The translations under genes and the position numbers were made by a program. From Ophioceras dolichostomum (taxonomy: Eukaryota > Ascomycota > Sordariomycetes > Magnaporthales > Ophioceraceae): a DNA stretch of 29,578 nucleotides. Positions 20,689 to 29,578 of this stretch are shown here, one piece after another. The notes beneath the pieces were generated by a model. It ran no database searches, was not told where the DNA came from, and worked only from the letters and a program-made list of their open reading frames with translations. The stretch lies in the NCBI GenBank assembly GCA_003049485.1, contig PYST01000429.1, positions 1 through 29,578 of the forward strand, written 5' to 3'. The stretch's first letter is position 1, and each line of letters starts with the position of its first letter.

Positions 20689-21687
20689 GGGCCAATGGAT
20701 AACCCAACCGCGTGAGACAACGAGACAGATCCTTTCTCCAGAGGTGAAGCTATAGATAGATACCAGGAGAGATATAGAACAAGATGCAGACTAGCATAGC
20801 AGGGAAATACCGTCGACAGCGAGGGAGGAAGAATAAGTACGGCTTTGTGACTTTCTCTGGCTGGAAAATCAAACTGCAGGACAATTCAAAACCAAACGCT
20901 TAGGGGGGCATCATCAACTCTTCAGGCTGTTTTTACTGCCCCGACAGCGTGCTACACCGCCTTCTGTTGCCCACAATTCGTGGAGGGGTCCTTCCGCATT
21001 GTTTTTAGTTTCCGCTCAGGCCCGTCCAGCCGAGTCCAGAACCCACAAACAAGCCTAACCCCGGTCAGCTTCCACCAAGCTTCTCCGCGTGCTGCCGTTC
21101 CACGCCAGTCAGCCAACCAGAGACGCTCAGGACGCTCCACGGCATCTTTTTACGTTGAGCTGCTGTTCTTGCGTTTTACGCCGCTTTTCACGTCTCTCTG
21201 GGCGAGTTTCCCTTCGCGCCGGGCTCGGCCTCGCCGGGCAGAACGATCTCTACACTTTTTCCCCTTCTCTCCTCGCGTTTCTTTTTTCTTCTCTGCTCTT
21301 CTTCCTCTTTCTTTTCGGCACGAGCAAAGGCTGTCCTCGGAAGGCAGGATTCGCGTCTTTCTCGTCGTGGCTTCCTCCTCGTGAAGCTTCGGCCGACGCA
21401 CAATCACTCTGCTTTGCGCGCGCCTCTCTCTTTCGGCTGCTGCGTTTGCCTCTTCCCTTTTTTCGATTCTGCACGACCAGAGGCAGCCTTTCTGTGGCTC
21501 TGCCCAACTCCCACCCGGCGTGCTCTTCACCAATTCCTCCCGGCGCATTCACGTCGATCTCTGCGTCCCGTCGCTCCTCCTGACTCTTCTCTTCCCACTC
21601 CCTCGCCCCTCCCTCGGAACCTGCCATTCCTTCTCGACAACCCCCCACACCAAGCAGAAGCTGGCCGATGTGCCTCTGTTTGTGAAA
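20689..21687. promoter_or_regulatory. Leader and promoter of the chromodomain gene
   Basis: No conserved frame is visible. From about 21240 to 21640 the plus strand is pyrimidine-rich (CTTCTCTGCTCTTCTTCCTC near 21290), as in the other leaders here. The open frame of the chromodomain gene extends upstream to about 21520 without an ATG, so 21688 is taken as the start. Confidence 0.5.
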
Positions 21688-23700
21688 ATGGCAGATGAAC
21701 GTCCTGCGAAGCGCCCAAAATGGGCCGAGGAGCTGGTCATCAAAATGCGCCAGCACCGCGAGTACGACCGAGACGGCCAGCCGAAGTCGCAGCCCATCTC
21801 CCTCCTCCCCGCAGACGACGATAGTACCGGGTATATCATAGAGATGGTCCAGATCCCCTCCACGCCCATCATCCTGCCCACCGAGACCCGGAACCCGTAC
21901 TACATCGTCGGGTTCACGGACCAGCCGGATCACGTCCGGCTGGCGATCCGGGCCGACCAGATCTACGACTTCGTCTCGCCGAGGAAGGTCGAGGACTGGA
22001 ACTTCAAGGAGTACGACCGGAAGGAGCGAGAGAGGGATGCCAAAGAGGCCGAGGCTGCGAAAGCTGCCGCCGAAGAGCGGCGCCGCGCCCCCTCTGGAAA
22101 GCGGCCCGGCCGGACCCGGAAGCACTTCCCGGCCCCGGCATCAGTTCTCAAGCCGGAAGTGCTGGAGGAGAACGTACTGGCGCGAGAGAAGGCGTCGATC
22201 CAGCCCTCGCTGTCCACGCCGCAGAAGCCCCGGGCCTTGCGGCCCCTGACCGACCTAGACGAGGAGGATACTGGCTTCAGCGAGGCCTACGACGACGATG
22301 AGGTAATGGACATGCAGGATGGAGCTGGCCAGCCCCAAGGCGCCGCAGGACCCTCGACCCTATCAATGGCCTCCAGCGGTCCAGTCGCCCCCGAAAGCGG
22401 CTTCAGCTCAGAGATGGACCTTGACAACGACATGGAGCCCGTCGATAACGGCATGGGCCAGAGCAGTGGAACACACCGAGCCCACCAGTCGCTCAAGAGC
22501 ACCGTTGCCCGTCATGCCATTGCTCCTTTCCCCAGGCCAGCCAGACATATTCCCAGGTCTCCCAAGTCAAGAGCCACCGGTCGTGGCCCCGGTCGCTGGC
22601 CGAAGGGATCCAAGAAGAGCGACCTCAGAGACAACGTGCAGAGCTGGCGTGGCCCGCCGCCGTCCCAAGTCGCCGACCGCAACCGCCAAGAGCAGGCGCA
22701 GGCCGGCCACCAGAGTGCCAGCACCAGCCTGTCCGGGAACATGGCGGGATCTTCACGGCCCACCGTCATGACTCCCAACGATATCGGCTATGACGCCTAC
22801 ATTGCGTCTATGTCCAACCCTCTCGTGCGTGGTATCCTCGCGTCGCCCCGGCCGAGTACCCCTGCGACGCCCCAGGCCCAGGCACCTCACCACGCCGACT
22901 CACCGAACACCCCTCGCTCGGGCATGGTTTCTCACACGCAAGCAGCCGCTGCTAACGGCACGTCCGCTGCTGGTGCTACCCATGGTACACCTGTCCCCGC
23001 CACATCTAAGACCACGACTGGCACAGAGCAGCATATCGACAACGAGCAGGAGGAGCGCAACCCCGAGGCCGACGACGCCACCGAGGACGCCGCCGAGGAC
23101 GACGAGGAGGAGGATTTCGAACCGCAGTATAAGGTGCAGCGCCTGGAGGGCCATCGCTCTCGCGAGATCAGCGGCGAGCGCGTCCGCCAGTTCCTGGTCC
23201 GCTGGGAGGGCGACTGGCCGCCCGACGAGAACCCGACATGGGAGGACGAGGACAACATCTCCCCCGTCCTTGTTAAGGCCTACCTCAAGGAGGCCAAGGC
23301 CCAGAAGGCCATGAAGCAGCAGCTTAAGAAAGCCGGTGGCGCTTCCGCCGCCACTCCTGGCGCCGCCAAGGGCAAGACCCCGGCTAAGTCTGCTGCTGCC
23401 GCTGCCGCTGTTGCCACAGCCAACGCCGCTGCCATCGCAGGTGCCACCGGCACGCCCACGCCGAGCGGCACCCCGAAGCCCGCCACCACCACCACTGGCG
23501 GCAAGAACCAGAAGAACACGCTCTCTAGTTGGCTTAAGCCGTCCGCTACTCCGACCACCACGGCCGCCGACAAGGGCAAGGGAAAGGAGGCCAAGGTTCA
23601 GGAGCAGCAGAATAATGACGACGACGATGACGAGAGCAGCGAGGACGGCGACGAGGAGTACATTCCGGCCCAGCCGCGGCGTCGTTCGCAGCTGTATTGA
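21688..23700 (+). CDS. Chromodomain protein with an N-terminal fungal domain
   Basis: Single exon, 670 residues. The first ATG of the open frame (21688) gives MADERPAKRPKWAEELVIKM. A chromodomain lies at about 481-537: YKVQRLEGHRS, FLVRWEGDW, PPDENPTWEDEDNI and a C-terminal helix (LVKAYLKEAKAQK). Chromodomains usually read methylated histone lysines; Tyr481, Trp in VRWEG and Trp in PTWED occupy the aromatic-cage positions. Residues about 45-110 (GYIIEMVQIP..IILPTETRNPYYIVGF..) look folded but I do not recognise them; a charged helix (about 115-140), basic tracts and disorder follow. After the chromodomain come Ala-rich and Thr/Pro-rich linkers, a PCNA-box-like KNTLSSWLK (609-617) and an acidic tail. 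The protein is much longer than fungal HP1 (about 270 residues) and no chromoshadow domain is seen. A nuclear chromatin reader is inferred; the mark it reads is unknown. Confidence 0.85.
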   Translation: MADERPAKRPKWAEELVIKMRQHREYDRDGQPKSQPISLLPADDDSTGYIIEMVQIPSTPIILPTETRNPYYIVGFTDQPDHVRLAIRADQIYDFVSPRKVEDWNFKEYDRKERERDAKEAEAAKAAAEERRRAPSGKRPGRTRKHFPAPASVLKPEVLEENVLAREKASIQPSLSTPQKPRALRPLTDLDEEDTGFSEAYDDDEVMDMQDGAGQPQGAAGPSTLSMASSGPVAPESGFSSEMDLDNDMEPVDNGMGQSSGTHRAHQSLKSTVARHAIAPFPRPARHIPRSPKSRATGRGPGRWPKGSKKSDLRDNVQSWRGPPPSQVADRNRQEQAQAGHQSASTSLSGNMAGSSRPTVMTPNDIGYDAYIASMSNPLVRGILASPRPSTPATPQAQAPHHADSPNTPRSGMVSHTQAAAANGTSAAGATHGTPVPATSKTTTGTEQHIDNEQEERNPEADDATEDAAEDDEEEDFEPQYKVQRLEGHRSREISGERVRQFLVRWEGDWPPDENPTWEDEDNISPVLVKAYLKEAKAQKAMKQQLKKAGGASAATPGAAKGKTPAKSAAAAAAVATANAAAIAGATGTPTPSGTPKPATTTTGGKNQKNTLSSWLKPSATPTTTAADKGKGKEAKVQEQQNNDDDDDESSEDGDEEYIPAQPRRRSQLY

Positions 23701-25719
23701 GGAGAGGGGTAGGAGGGAGGAGGCCTGTCCCTGCCTGACGGCTCTTGGTTCTCTCGGTCTCTATCTGGATTCGTCCCTGGTGGTTTGGTGAACATTCTGC
23801 CTTGTTTTTTTGTTTGAAAGTGTACGCTGGATTCATAACTATTTTTCTCTGGGGACTCTTTTTATCTCAGATTACTTGCCTCTATGACTCTCATCATCTG
23901 GGATCATAACATCACGGGGTAAAGACTCGCTTAGAAATTAGAGCAGTCACGAAAATAATACAAAATCGAGGGGCGCTGCTTGCCCGCCATCTCTCTCTGG
24001 GTCTTGCTCCTTCCGTGCCTGTGTGTGTGTCTCTAGATCCGCTTCATCTTCATCCTCCACACGCTCCCACCCCCTCAGACCCCTGGCTATTCGCTGAGCT
24101 TCCCGGTAGACAAGGGGAAGAAACGAGAAGGACAGCGATGCCCCGGATCCCATTTTCGCGGAAGAGAGATGTCGTAGCCCATGCCTGTTTTGCCCGAATA
24201 TTGTTGGCCGCTCCGTCCATTGTCTTTCAGTCCCGCTTCGTAAAAGCATGAGGGGGTTACACCCCGCGGCCCCCCTTTGATGCCGGACCCTTTAATGCCA
24301 CACAATCCCATTACCGCCCACGGAGATTATTCTCGACAATGAGCGAATCCAATGCATGAGGACCGAGCTAGGGCAAAGCTTGTCCTAGTATTCTAGCCTA
24401 GTACTACTAGGGGAGTCGGGGAAATATCTCGCTGAGGCAGCAGCTGCAACCACCTATCTAACAGACAATACGTCGGCTGTGAGCGAAGGGAAAGTTGCCA
24501 GCAGTTGGGGTGGTCATGGGGTCTAGTAACGTATACGACGGGCAGCTAACGATCGAGGTGATGGGACCAAGTACTCGAAGACCGGAGAATGCAGCGCCAG
24601 ACAGAGCATCAGAGGGTGGCGTAGGTCCAACGTTTGGGGCCGCAAGGCAACATCAGGGCAAGCAGTAGGAAAGTGCAGGGGCTGGAGAAATCGAAGGAGG
24701 TGGCGAGATCGGCCCAAGTCCCAAATCCCTCTACCTAGACACGCAACAGCCTGCTCAGGCGCACAACACGACCAAGGCGACTTCAAGATGCTTTATCTAC
24801 TCGCCCCGTTGTTTCCGGTCGAAGGCCACATGCTGCTTTCAGCCCAGTGGGCGGTACGAGAGAGAAGCCAGTGGTGCGAGAACACCAAAGATGGCTGGTA
24901 CCAAACCGTAACGAGGACTGATGAAAGTCGCATATCTCGCGTAACAGGAATACATCTCTCCAGCCATTCCATCCGTCACATATGATCCCTGGGGTCCCAG
25001 AGTGTCCTCCCTCGTCTCAAGACCACCCGAGCCTGGGCCATAGAGAGGGAGGGCTCGACCTGTTTCTCCAACTCGCCGATCGGGCTGTTCCGCTCAGCAG
25101 GGTGGAAGTGCTGCCAAGGCGAAGACTCGTGGTATTTCGGTACCACAGCGATCGGTGCCGAGGCCACCATCGGGCAAAAATGTGTGAAACCACCTGCAGC
25201 CATGCTGCCAGTCACTAGGAAACTGGCGGGCAGCCATCGCTGTAGAGGGTATTTTGCTTGTTGACCACAGTTGATACTTATACCTAGACGGCAGTTACAA
25301 TGATTACCACAACTCTTGTTACCCCCCACACTATCAGCAAGCAGGTCGGGTAGATACGAGCAGTCCTCCCCTGGCATGGTTCGAACTCGCAGTGCTCGGG
25401 TTTGCGAGCAACGCCCTCGGAATGACACCCTCCCAGAACAGGTCGAAGTATATCATGCTTGACAATTGTGATGTCCGTCTCACCGTAGAGCCCGAGATCA
25501 AGCCATAGAAATGGGAGTTCGCCTCGAGCGTGGCGTATCCAGACGCTAGTCTGCAGATTTATGTCCAGCGTGCTTCCCTTGCTTGAAATCAAAGCCGGGT
25601 TGCACCGTTCTCCCCCTTTCCTCATACTATTTGAGCATTTCGATTCCTGTGCTAGCGGCCGAAGGGAGCAAAGTTTGCTCTATACCACCCCTCCGTAGTT
25701 ACTAGGAGGCAGGGACTTG
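23701..25719. other. Two-kilobase convergent region, no convincing gene
   Basis: This lies between the chromodomain gene (plus) and the HET gene (minus). It contains a short GT run (24021-24032) and a 7-bp inverted repeat (24384-24411). Minus-strand frames at 25625-25284 and 25428-24976 look weakly coding (listed separately). No tRNA, transposon ends or known domain were found. Confidence 0.5.
24976..25625 (-). other. Weakly coding-like stretch beyond the HET gene
   Basis: An ATG at 25625 (minus) opens a 113-codon frame to 25284 with a protein-like composition (SVWIRHARGELPFLWLDLG, YGETDITIVKHDIL). A second frame covers 25428-24976, containing FLVTGSMAAGGFTHF and NSPIGELEKQVEPSLSM. I recognise neither. 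They could be exons of one small gene, since a CTACAG acceptor-like site lies near 25240, or a decayed gene 3' of the HET gene. A spliced model was not settled. Confidence 0.2.
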
Positions 25720-27636
25720 TTAAAGTTTTGCCTTGACTAGCTCGTTCGTAGGCGAATCAGCCCCAGCCAGCCTCTGACTCTGAGCCTTCACTGGCTCGAC
25801 ACGGATGACCACGTGGAAGGGTCCTGAGAGTGCACCGTCTCCTGTACTAGATTTGGTGGAGGTTGATATTCGGACGGCCTGACTTTGCAACCAGGTGCTG
25901 ATCTCCGGGGTAGGATCGCCTGCCTCGGCAGGGGCGTCGTCTATCTTCGGCGTGATAATGATGGACTCGGCCCCCCTCGGCTCACTGGGCGAAGCCCATG
26001 GCTTTGGAACCGCTACTTCCATACCAGATGCAGTGACAGGAGCTTTCGGGGGTGCGAGGTCTACGCCAACGAACACGCTCGGTTGTGGCCACCGCAGGAG
26101 AGTCCTCCCTTGCGGTTGGCCTGCGCTTCCAGGTGGCACGATCCGCGGTCTCCAATACTCTTCGTGGAGAAGGTGGAGGCTGAGTCTTGCGTGCATTGAG
26201 TAGAACTGGCCGCCCAGGAAAGAGTCTCGGCTCCGGTCCCACAGAGCTCTCGGCGAGTGGCCAAAGGCCCAAACCTGCAAGGGTGTGTAGTTCTCGAGTG
26301 TCACCCGGAGGCGCCAGTCCAACGCGACCTCGAGCTTTGCCGAGTCCTCCACGCCGATGAACTCGGCTATTCGCACGTTGGCATCCGTGAAGAACGATGG
26401 CCTCTCGATGACCCGCCAAGCCGGCTCCCGGTGAAGCAACGGGGGCCCACATGTCAAGGCCCGTAAGGGCTCCAGGAACACTTTGTCGCAGTCCACGCGC
26501 ACAAAGTTATTAGGAGTCTGCACAAGGTGAATGCACACCTCAGAGTCGTACCCCAAGTCCCCTTGCCAGCATCTCAACCTACAGCCCAACCCCACTATAT
26601 ATCCGCCCTCCTCCCCATAGTCCTCGGCACCCGGTGACAGGCGATTAGGATGTATGTTCGCCCGGAGACAGAGGCCCCTGTTGGTCATGTAGAAAGACAA
26701 GGGATATGGCGTCCATTGCGGTGTGAACACCTTCGCACATCCGACAAACTCGTCCGGGGAGACTGCAAAGATGCCCCTGTATCTCTGTGCCGGCGAGACT
26801 GCGGCCGTGGGAGCGTCGCTGTCAGACAGGAGCGGCGGCAAGGCACTCCAGGCGAATATCGACGGGTCGGGATGTGTTTCCACAATAGCCTGCTGCAGAC
26901 GCCGAAACGCTCTCGCACCCTCCCCGTACAAGAGGGGGATGTTGATGCCGAATATGCCGAAGAGGCAGTACGCCGTGTCCTCGACACGGGTGGTGATCCT
27001 CTTCGCCGCCCACGACATCCGGGCCGCGACGGACATCCGCAGATAGTTGTTGTCGGACGTGAGGACGTGGTAGTTGATGCGGGTGATAGCCGCCAGCTCC
27101 CAGACAAGCGATTGCTTCGTCCCACGCAGATTCCACATGGCGTCGTAGAACTCCATGTCGTGGCTCGGCGCAATGAGCTCCTGGAGCGTCCATCCTCGCG
27201 TGAACCATCTGCATCTGCCGAGGTCCTCTTCTGTAACCTCTTGCATCGTCGTCGTCGTCTTCTCTGGCGCGACCTCGTTCGAGCCGCCACCCTTGGCCTT
27301 GGCCGCTTCGAGATCCGACAGGTACACGAAGCATATGGACGACTGGCGGTACCATCGGAACATGGAGTTGATGGCCTCAGACAGCTCCGCACTGTTGGTC
27401 TTGTCGATGCAGCACGTGTCAACCCACGCGTACCCGATCCCGCGCTCTCTCGCAAGGCGGCACGTCTGCTCGATCTTGCGGAAGCCGGGCTTGAACCGCG
27501 CGGTCTCGACGTTCTCGAACTCTTGCATGCTGACCTCGTGGCCCTGCGTCCAGGTGTGCGAGAGGATGGCGTAAGGCTTGGGGTCCGGGCCGACGAATTC
27601 CCGGAGCCTCAGGGTGGTGGTATCAATCAGCCACAT
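25720..27636 (-). CDS. HET-domain (heterokaryon incompatibility) protein
   Basis: Single exon, 638 residues, starting at the only ATG (27636) in an open frame that runs on upstream without further ATGs. The HET domain covers about residues 1-170. Its motifs are MWLIDTTTLRLREF, PYAILSHTW (21-29), YAWVDTCCIDKTNS (69-82), EAINSMFRWYRQ, CFVYLSDLEA and RCRWFTRGWTLQELIAP. A conserved second block follows (ARMSWAAKRITTRVEDTAYC, LFGIFGINIPLLYGEGARAF), like the DUF8212-type region found after HET in HET-E/HET-D relatives. The last ~300 residues are unassigned, and no NACHT or WD repeats are present. HET proteins trigger cell death when incompatible strains fuse, and some act in NLR-like immunity. This one has no obvious receptor partner next to it. 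Both coding blocks are intact, unlike the two pseudogenes in the left arm. Confidence 0.93.
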   Translation of the reverse strand: MWLIDTTTLRLREFVGPDPKPYAILSHTWTQGHEVSMQEFENVETARFKPGFRKIEQTCRLARERGIGYAWVDTCCIDKTNSAELSEAINSMFRWYRQSSICFVYLSDLEAAKAKGGGSNEVAPEKTTTTMQEVTEEDLGRCRWFTRGWTLQELIAPSHDMEFYDAMWNLRGTKQSLVWELAAITRINYHVLTSDNNYLRMSVAARMSWAAKRITTRVEDTAYCLFGIFGINIPLLYGEGARAFRRLQQAIVETHPDPSIFAWSALPPLLSDSDAPTAAVSPAQRYRGIFAVSPDEFVGCAKVFTPQWTPYPLSFYMTNRGLCLRANIHPNRLSPGAEDYGEEGGYIVGLGCRLRCWQGDLGYDSEVCIHLVQTPNNFVRVDCDKVFLEPLRALTCGPPLLHREPAWRVIERPSFFTDANVRIAEFIGVEDSAKLEVALDWRLRVTLENYTPLQVWAFGHSPRALWDRSRDSFLGGQFYSMHARLSLHLLHEEYWRPRIVPPGSAGQPQGRTLLRWPQPSVFVGVDLAPPKAPVTASGMEVAVPKPWASPSEPRGAESIIITPKIDDAPAEAGDPTPEISTWLQSQAVRISTSTKSSTGDGALSGPFHVVIRVEPVKAQSQRLAGADSPTNELVKAKL

Positions 27637-28615
27637 AGTTGGAGACTGTATGAAGACGACGGGGGAACAGCGCAAGAATGATGTCGATTGCTGGAGAGGA
27701 AATGGGACCGAACAGGTGCCCAGAGCGGCGGTCGGACGTTGGTGTGGAAAAAGAATAAGGCTCTGGAGCCCGCCAAGCCAAGCCTGAGCGTCCGCTGCGG
27801 AAATAAAAGGCCTCAGGTTGTAAAGAAAAAGAAGGCAACAAGGCAGCCGTAGATCACGTGCCTTTTTGAGCCAGATCCCATCAACTGGATGGCGAGCGCT
27901 GTATTCTACATTTTGGGGAGCCCATCCAGCGAGGAGTCTTGCGAATTGTGTCACCGTTTCATTTGAACATCGTATCGATGCCTCATTACGACGGCATTCC
28001 GTAGGATCAGCTGTCTAGATGACGGGCGTTGCGGCGGAGATACCCGTATCGCTGATATTCATTCATACCTACCTACCTAGTTACAGCAATCTCCTCGCCC
28101 CCAGAACCCAATTTCAACACTCGGGCACAGCAGGAGTTTCGCTGTCGACTCGGGCACACCCCTAGTCTCTTCCCTCTCCGCGCTCATTCGCTCGCTTATG
28201 GAAGCTGTCAGATTCAATCTTACAACGACAAGAATACTACGGGGTTAGGCAGAAATCCTTGTATATTGGCACATTCCAACATTGCTACTCCTTGGTCCTG
28301 AGCTCGTCAGTCGTCCGGGGCTTGGAGACGATAAACTGTACCAGTGGCCAAAAGCTGTCTATTGTCTATGACATGAGGCTGTCTGCAATTGCCTTTCTAG
28401 AGACGACCCTCGCAGTCTAAAATAGCAAACGCGCGGCTGTGCTGCGCCACAAAGTAGCCTGCAGGCTGCGCGCCGAGAATGTTGGAAGGTGGCGGCAGAA
28501 GTCAACAGAGTTTTCTGACGCAGGAATCTGAGGGAAGGGACATGGTGGTCAGCCCATCGAGCAGGGCTATCGGCGAACCCGTTCGCAGCTCTGGCTTTAG
28601 ATGACGAGATCCATC
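27637..28615. other. Intergenic, HET gene promoter side
   Basis: It contains the promoter of the HET gene (near 27640-28000) and the 3' side of the small minus-strand gene. There is a short CTAC repeat (ACCTACCTACCTAG, 28069-28082). Nothing else is recognisable. Confidence 0.5.
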
Positions 28616-29118
28616 CTAGATGTTGTGCTTCCCCTCAGAGTCGTGTGCGTCTCCAGCGGACGTGGGAGCGGCGCCCTCGTCGCCCCAGGACCCTGTGGTC
28701 GCCGCGACAGAAGCTTTGCCGACTGACCCCTTGGCCTCTCGCACTTCGTTCTTGGGGCTGAAACCGCTTGGGCCGCTGGAGCCACCGGTGCCGGTGGTGC
28801 CGCTGTGCGTCGGGTTAGTCACGCGGATAGAACTCCACGGAGTAGCGTCGGGCGTGGTGTTGCGGTTGGCGTTGTCGTTTCCGCATAGGGCGGCCATGAT
28901 AACGACCGGGTCCGGGCCGGCTGACTGGGCCGGTGTCGTGTTTGTCTCCCCGGGAGCGGTCGTCACTAGCGTCGAACTTGTGTCAGAGGCTTTTCGAGGG
29001 GTATCTTTGTGCGATGTATGACGAAGCAGGACAGATGGACAAACTCACTAGCCTGATTGTTGGTGTCGCCACCTTGGCCATTGGGAGTGGACTCCGAAGC
29101 GGTTGACATGTCCGACAT
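28616..29118 (-). CDS. Small low-complexity protein (hypothetical)
   Basis: Exons 29118-29049 and 28965-28616 give a predicted 139 residues. The intron (28966-29048, 83 nt) has a GTGAGT donor, a CTGAC branch-like motif and a TAG acceptor, and joins ..TNNQA to MTTAPGETN in frame. I do not recognise the protein. It is rich in Ser, Thr, Gly, Asn and Ala (SGTTGTGGSSGPSGF, GSVGKASVAATTGSWGDEG) and probably disordered, with one short hydrophobic patch (PVVIMAAL). No signal peptide or membrane segment is visible. The clean splice signals favour a real gene, but a plus-strand frame of similar length overlaps it, so it may be wrong. Confidence 0.45.
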
Positions 29119-29578
29119 CTGAACTGGAATGTAGGTAAGGATCGTTTACGATCCGGACGAAGGTTTGGATGTGTTAACTGCCAGCTGAGCGGCAACAAAA
29201 GAAGAAGCTCTCAGCGGGATTATTGCGTTGATGTAAGTAAGTCATCTGGCGCCTGGCCACGATGCCGACGCGTCTTAAATACTCGACGCGAGGCAGCGTA
29301 ATTCGTGCCGCCGCCCCCGGCGGCGGTGCCTTTCCGACAAGATATATCACCGCGGACAGAAATGGCACTGCAGCGGCTCGAAGACCTTCGGTCAGCAGAT
29401 TCGGTAGATCCGTCGCTAATCACATCACGAATTATTTCGCCACCAGTCAGGCCCCCTCCAGCATGCAAGCTCCAGGGGTGATCAAATGTGCTACTTCTGG
29501 GGATCTATTTTCGATCAAAATCCCAGGCCCCCAACAGGGCCTGGGGACGGCTGATTAGGAAAAACGGTTGATTAGGAA
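29119..29578. other. Right edge, no supported gene
   Basis: This is upstream of the small minus-strand gene and probably holds its promoter. Frames on either strand have no recognisable domain and may continue outside the window. Confidence 0.4.
29522..29545. repeat. Perfect 9-bp GC hairpin near window end
   Basis: Arms CCCAGGCCC (29522-29530) and GGGCCTGGG (29537-29545) are exact reverse complements around the 6-nt loop CCAACA. The 10-mer TGATTAGGAA follows twice, at 29552-29561 and 29569-29578, with a 17-base period. The function is unknown; the structure is cut by the window edge. Confidence 0.8.

Noticed and set aside
24384..24411. Inverted repeat CCTAGTA..TACTAGG as a terminator or transposon end
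   Set aside because: Arms are only 7 bp with a 14-base spacer, there is no target duplication or nearby transposase, and fungal genes do not use such terminators.
25370..25440. Possible tRNA from the GGTTCGAAC word near 25379
   Set aside because: The flanking bases do not pair as a T-stem on either strand, and no A-box or acceptor stem lies at the right distance.
26650..27681. 343-codon open frame on the plus strand opposite the HET gene
   Set aside because: It is a composition shadow of the GC-rich HET coding sequence; its translation is Arg/Gly-rich and matches no domain, while the minus strand carries clear HET motifs.
27637..27954. N-terminal extension of the HET protein upstream of 27636
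   Set aside because: The frame is open for 106 more codons but has no ATG, and MWLIDTTTLRLREF is the normal beginning of this family.

Overview
The window looks like nuclear DNA of a filamentous ascomycete, most likely a Sordariomycete. The genes carry short introns (about 70-140 nt) with GT..AG ends and CTRAC branch points. The recognisable proteins are fungal forms: an Uba4/CnxF fusion of an E1-like domain and a rhodanese, PAM17, SLX9, a DEN1-type deneddylase and a HET-domain protein. Coding DNA is GC-rich with strong C/G third-position bias, and promoters and leaders are pyrimidine-rich. No rRNA, tRNA, CRISPR array or intact transposon was recognised.

Left arm (1-5.95 kb): mostly gene-free and decayed. 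It holds a 28-bp minisatellite, a diverged duplication, a shattered flavin monooxygenase pseudogene (minus, 2.8-4.24 kb), and a SigF-like NTF2 gene (plus, 5.05-5.94 kb) whose three exons are recoverable but which carries a frameshift and an in-frame TAG. Around 6.4-6.6 kb lie a (TC)30 microsatellite and an exact 59-bp duplication around one N, which looks like an unresolved assembly join.

Central block (6.6-23.7 kb): conserved, mostly housekeeping genes. In order: a lysine-rich disordered protein (minus), a DEN1/NEP2-like deneddylase (plus), SLX9 for small-subunit ribosome biogenesis (minus), Uba4 (plus, divergent from SLX9), PAM17 of the mitochondrial import motor (minus), a hotdog-fold thioesterase (plus, head-to-head with PAM17 over 336 bp) and a chromodomain protein (plus). 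Spliced models were built by eye; every exon sum is a multiple of three. Uba4 and DEN1 both act in ubiquitin-like pathways, but nothing else suggests a functional cluster.

Right arm (23.7-29.6 kb): about 2 kb with no convincing gene, an intact HET-domain gene (minus), a small low-complexity two-exon gene model (minus), and a GC-rich hairpin at the window edge.

The main oddities are: an in-frame, strongly coding-like 56-codon acidic extension after the PAM17 TAG stop; an SLX9 first coding exon consisting only of ATG; a 22-codon upstream ORF in frame with DEN1, containing a possible tiny or alternative intron; and the contrast between decayed arms and intact core. I did not find evidence for a wholly new multi-gene system.
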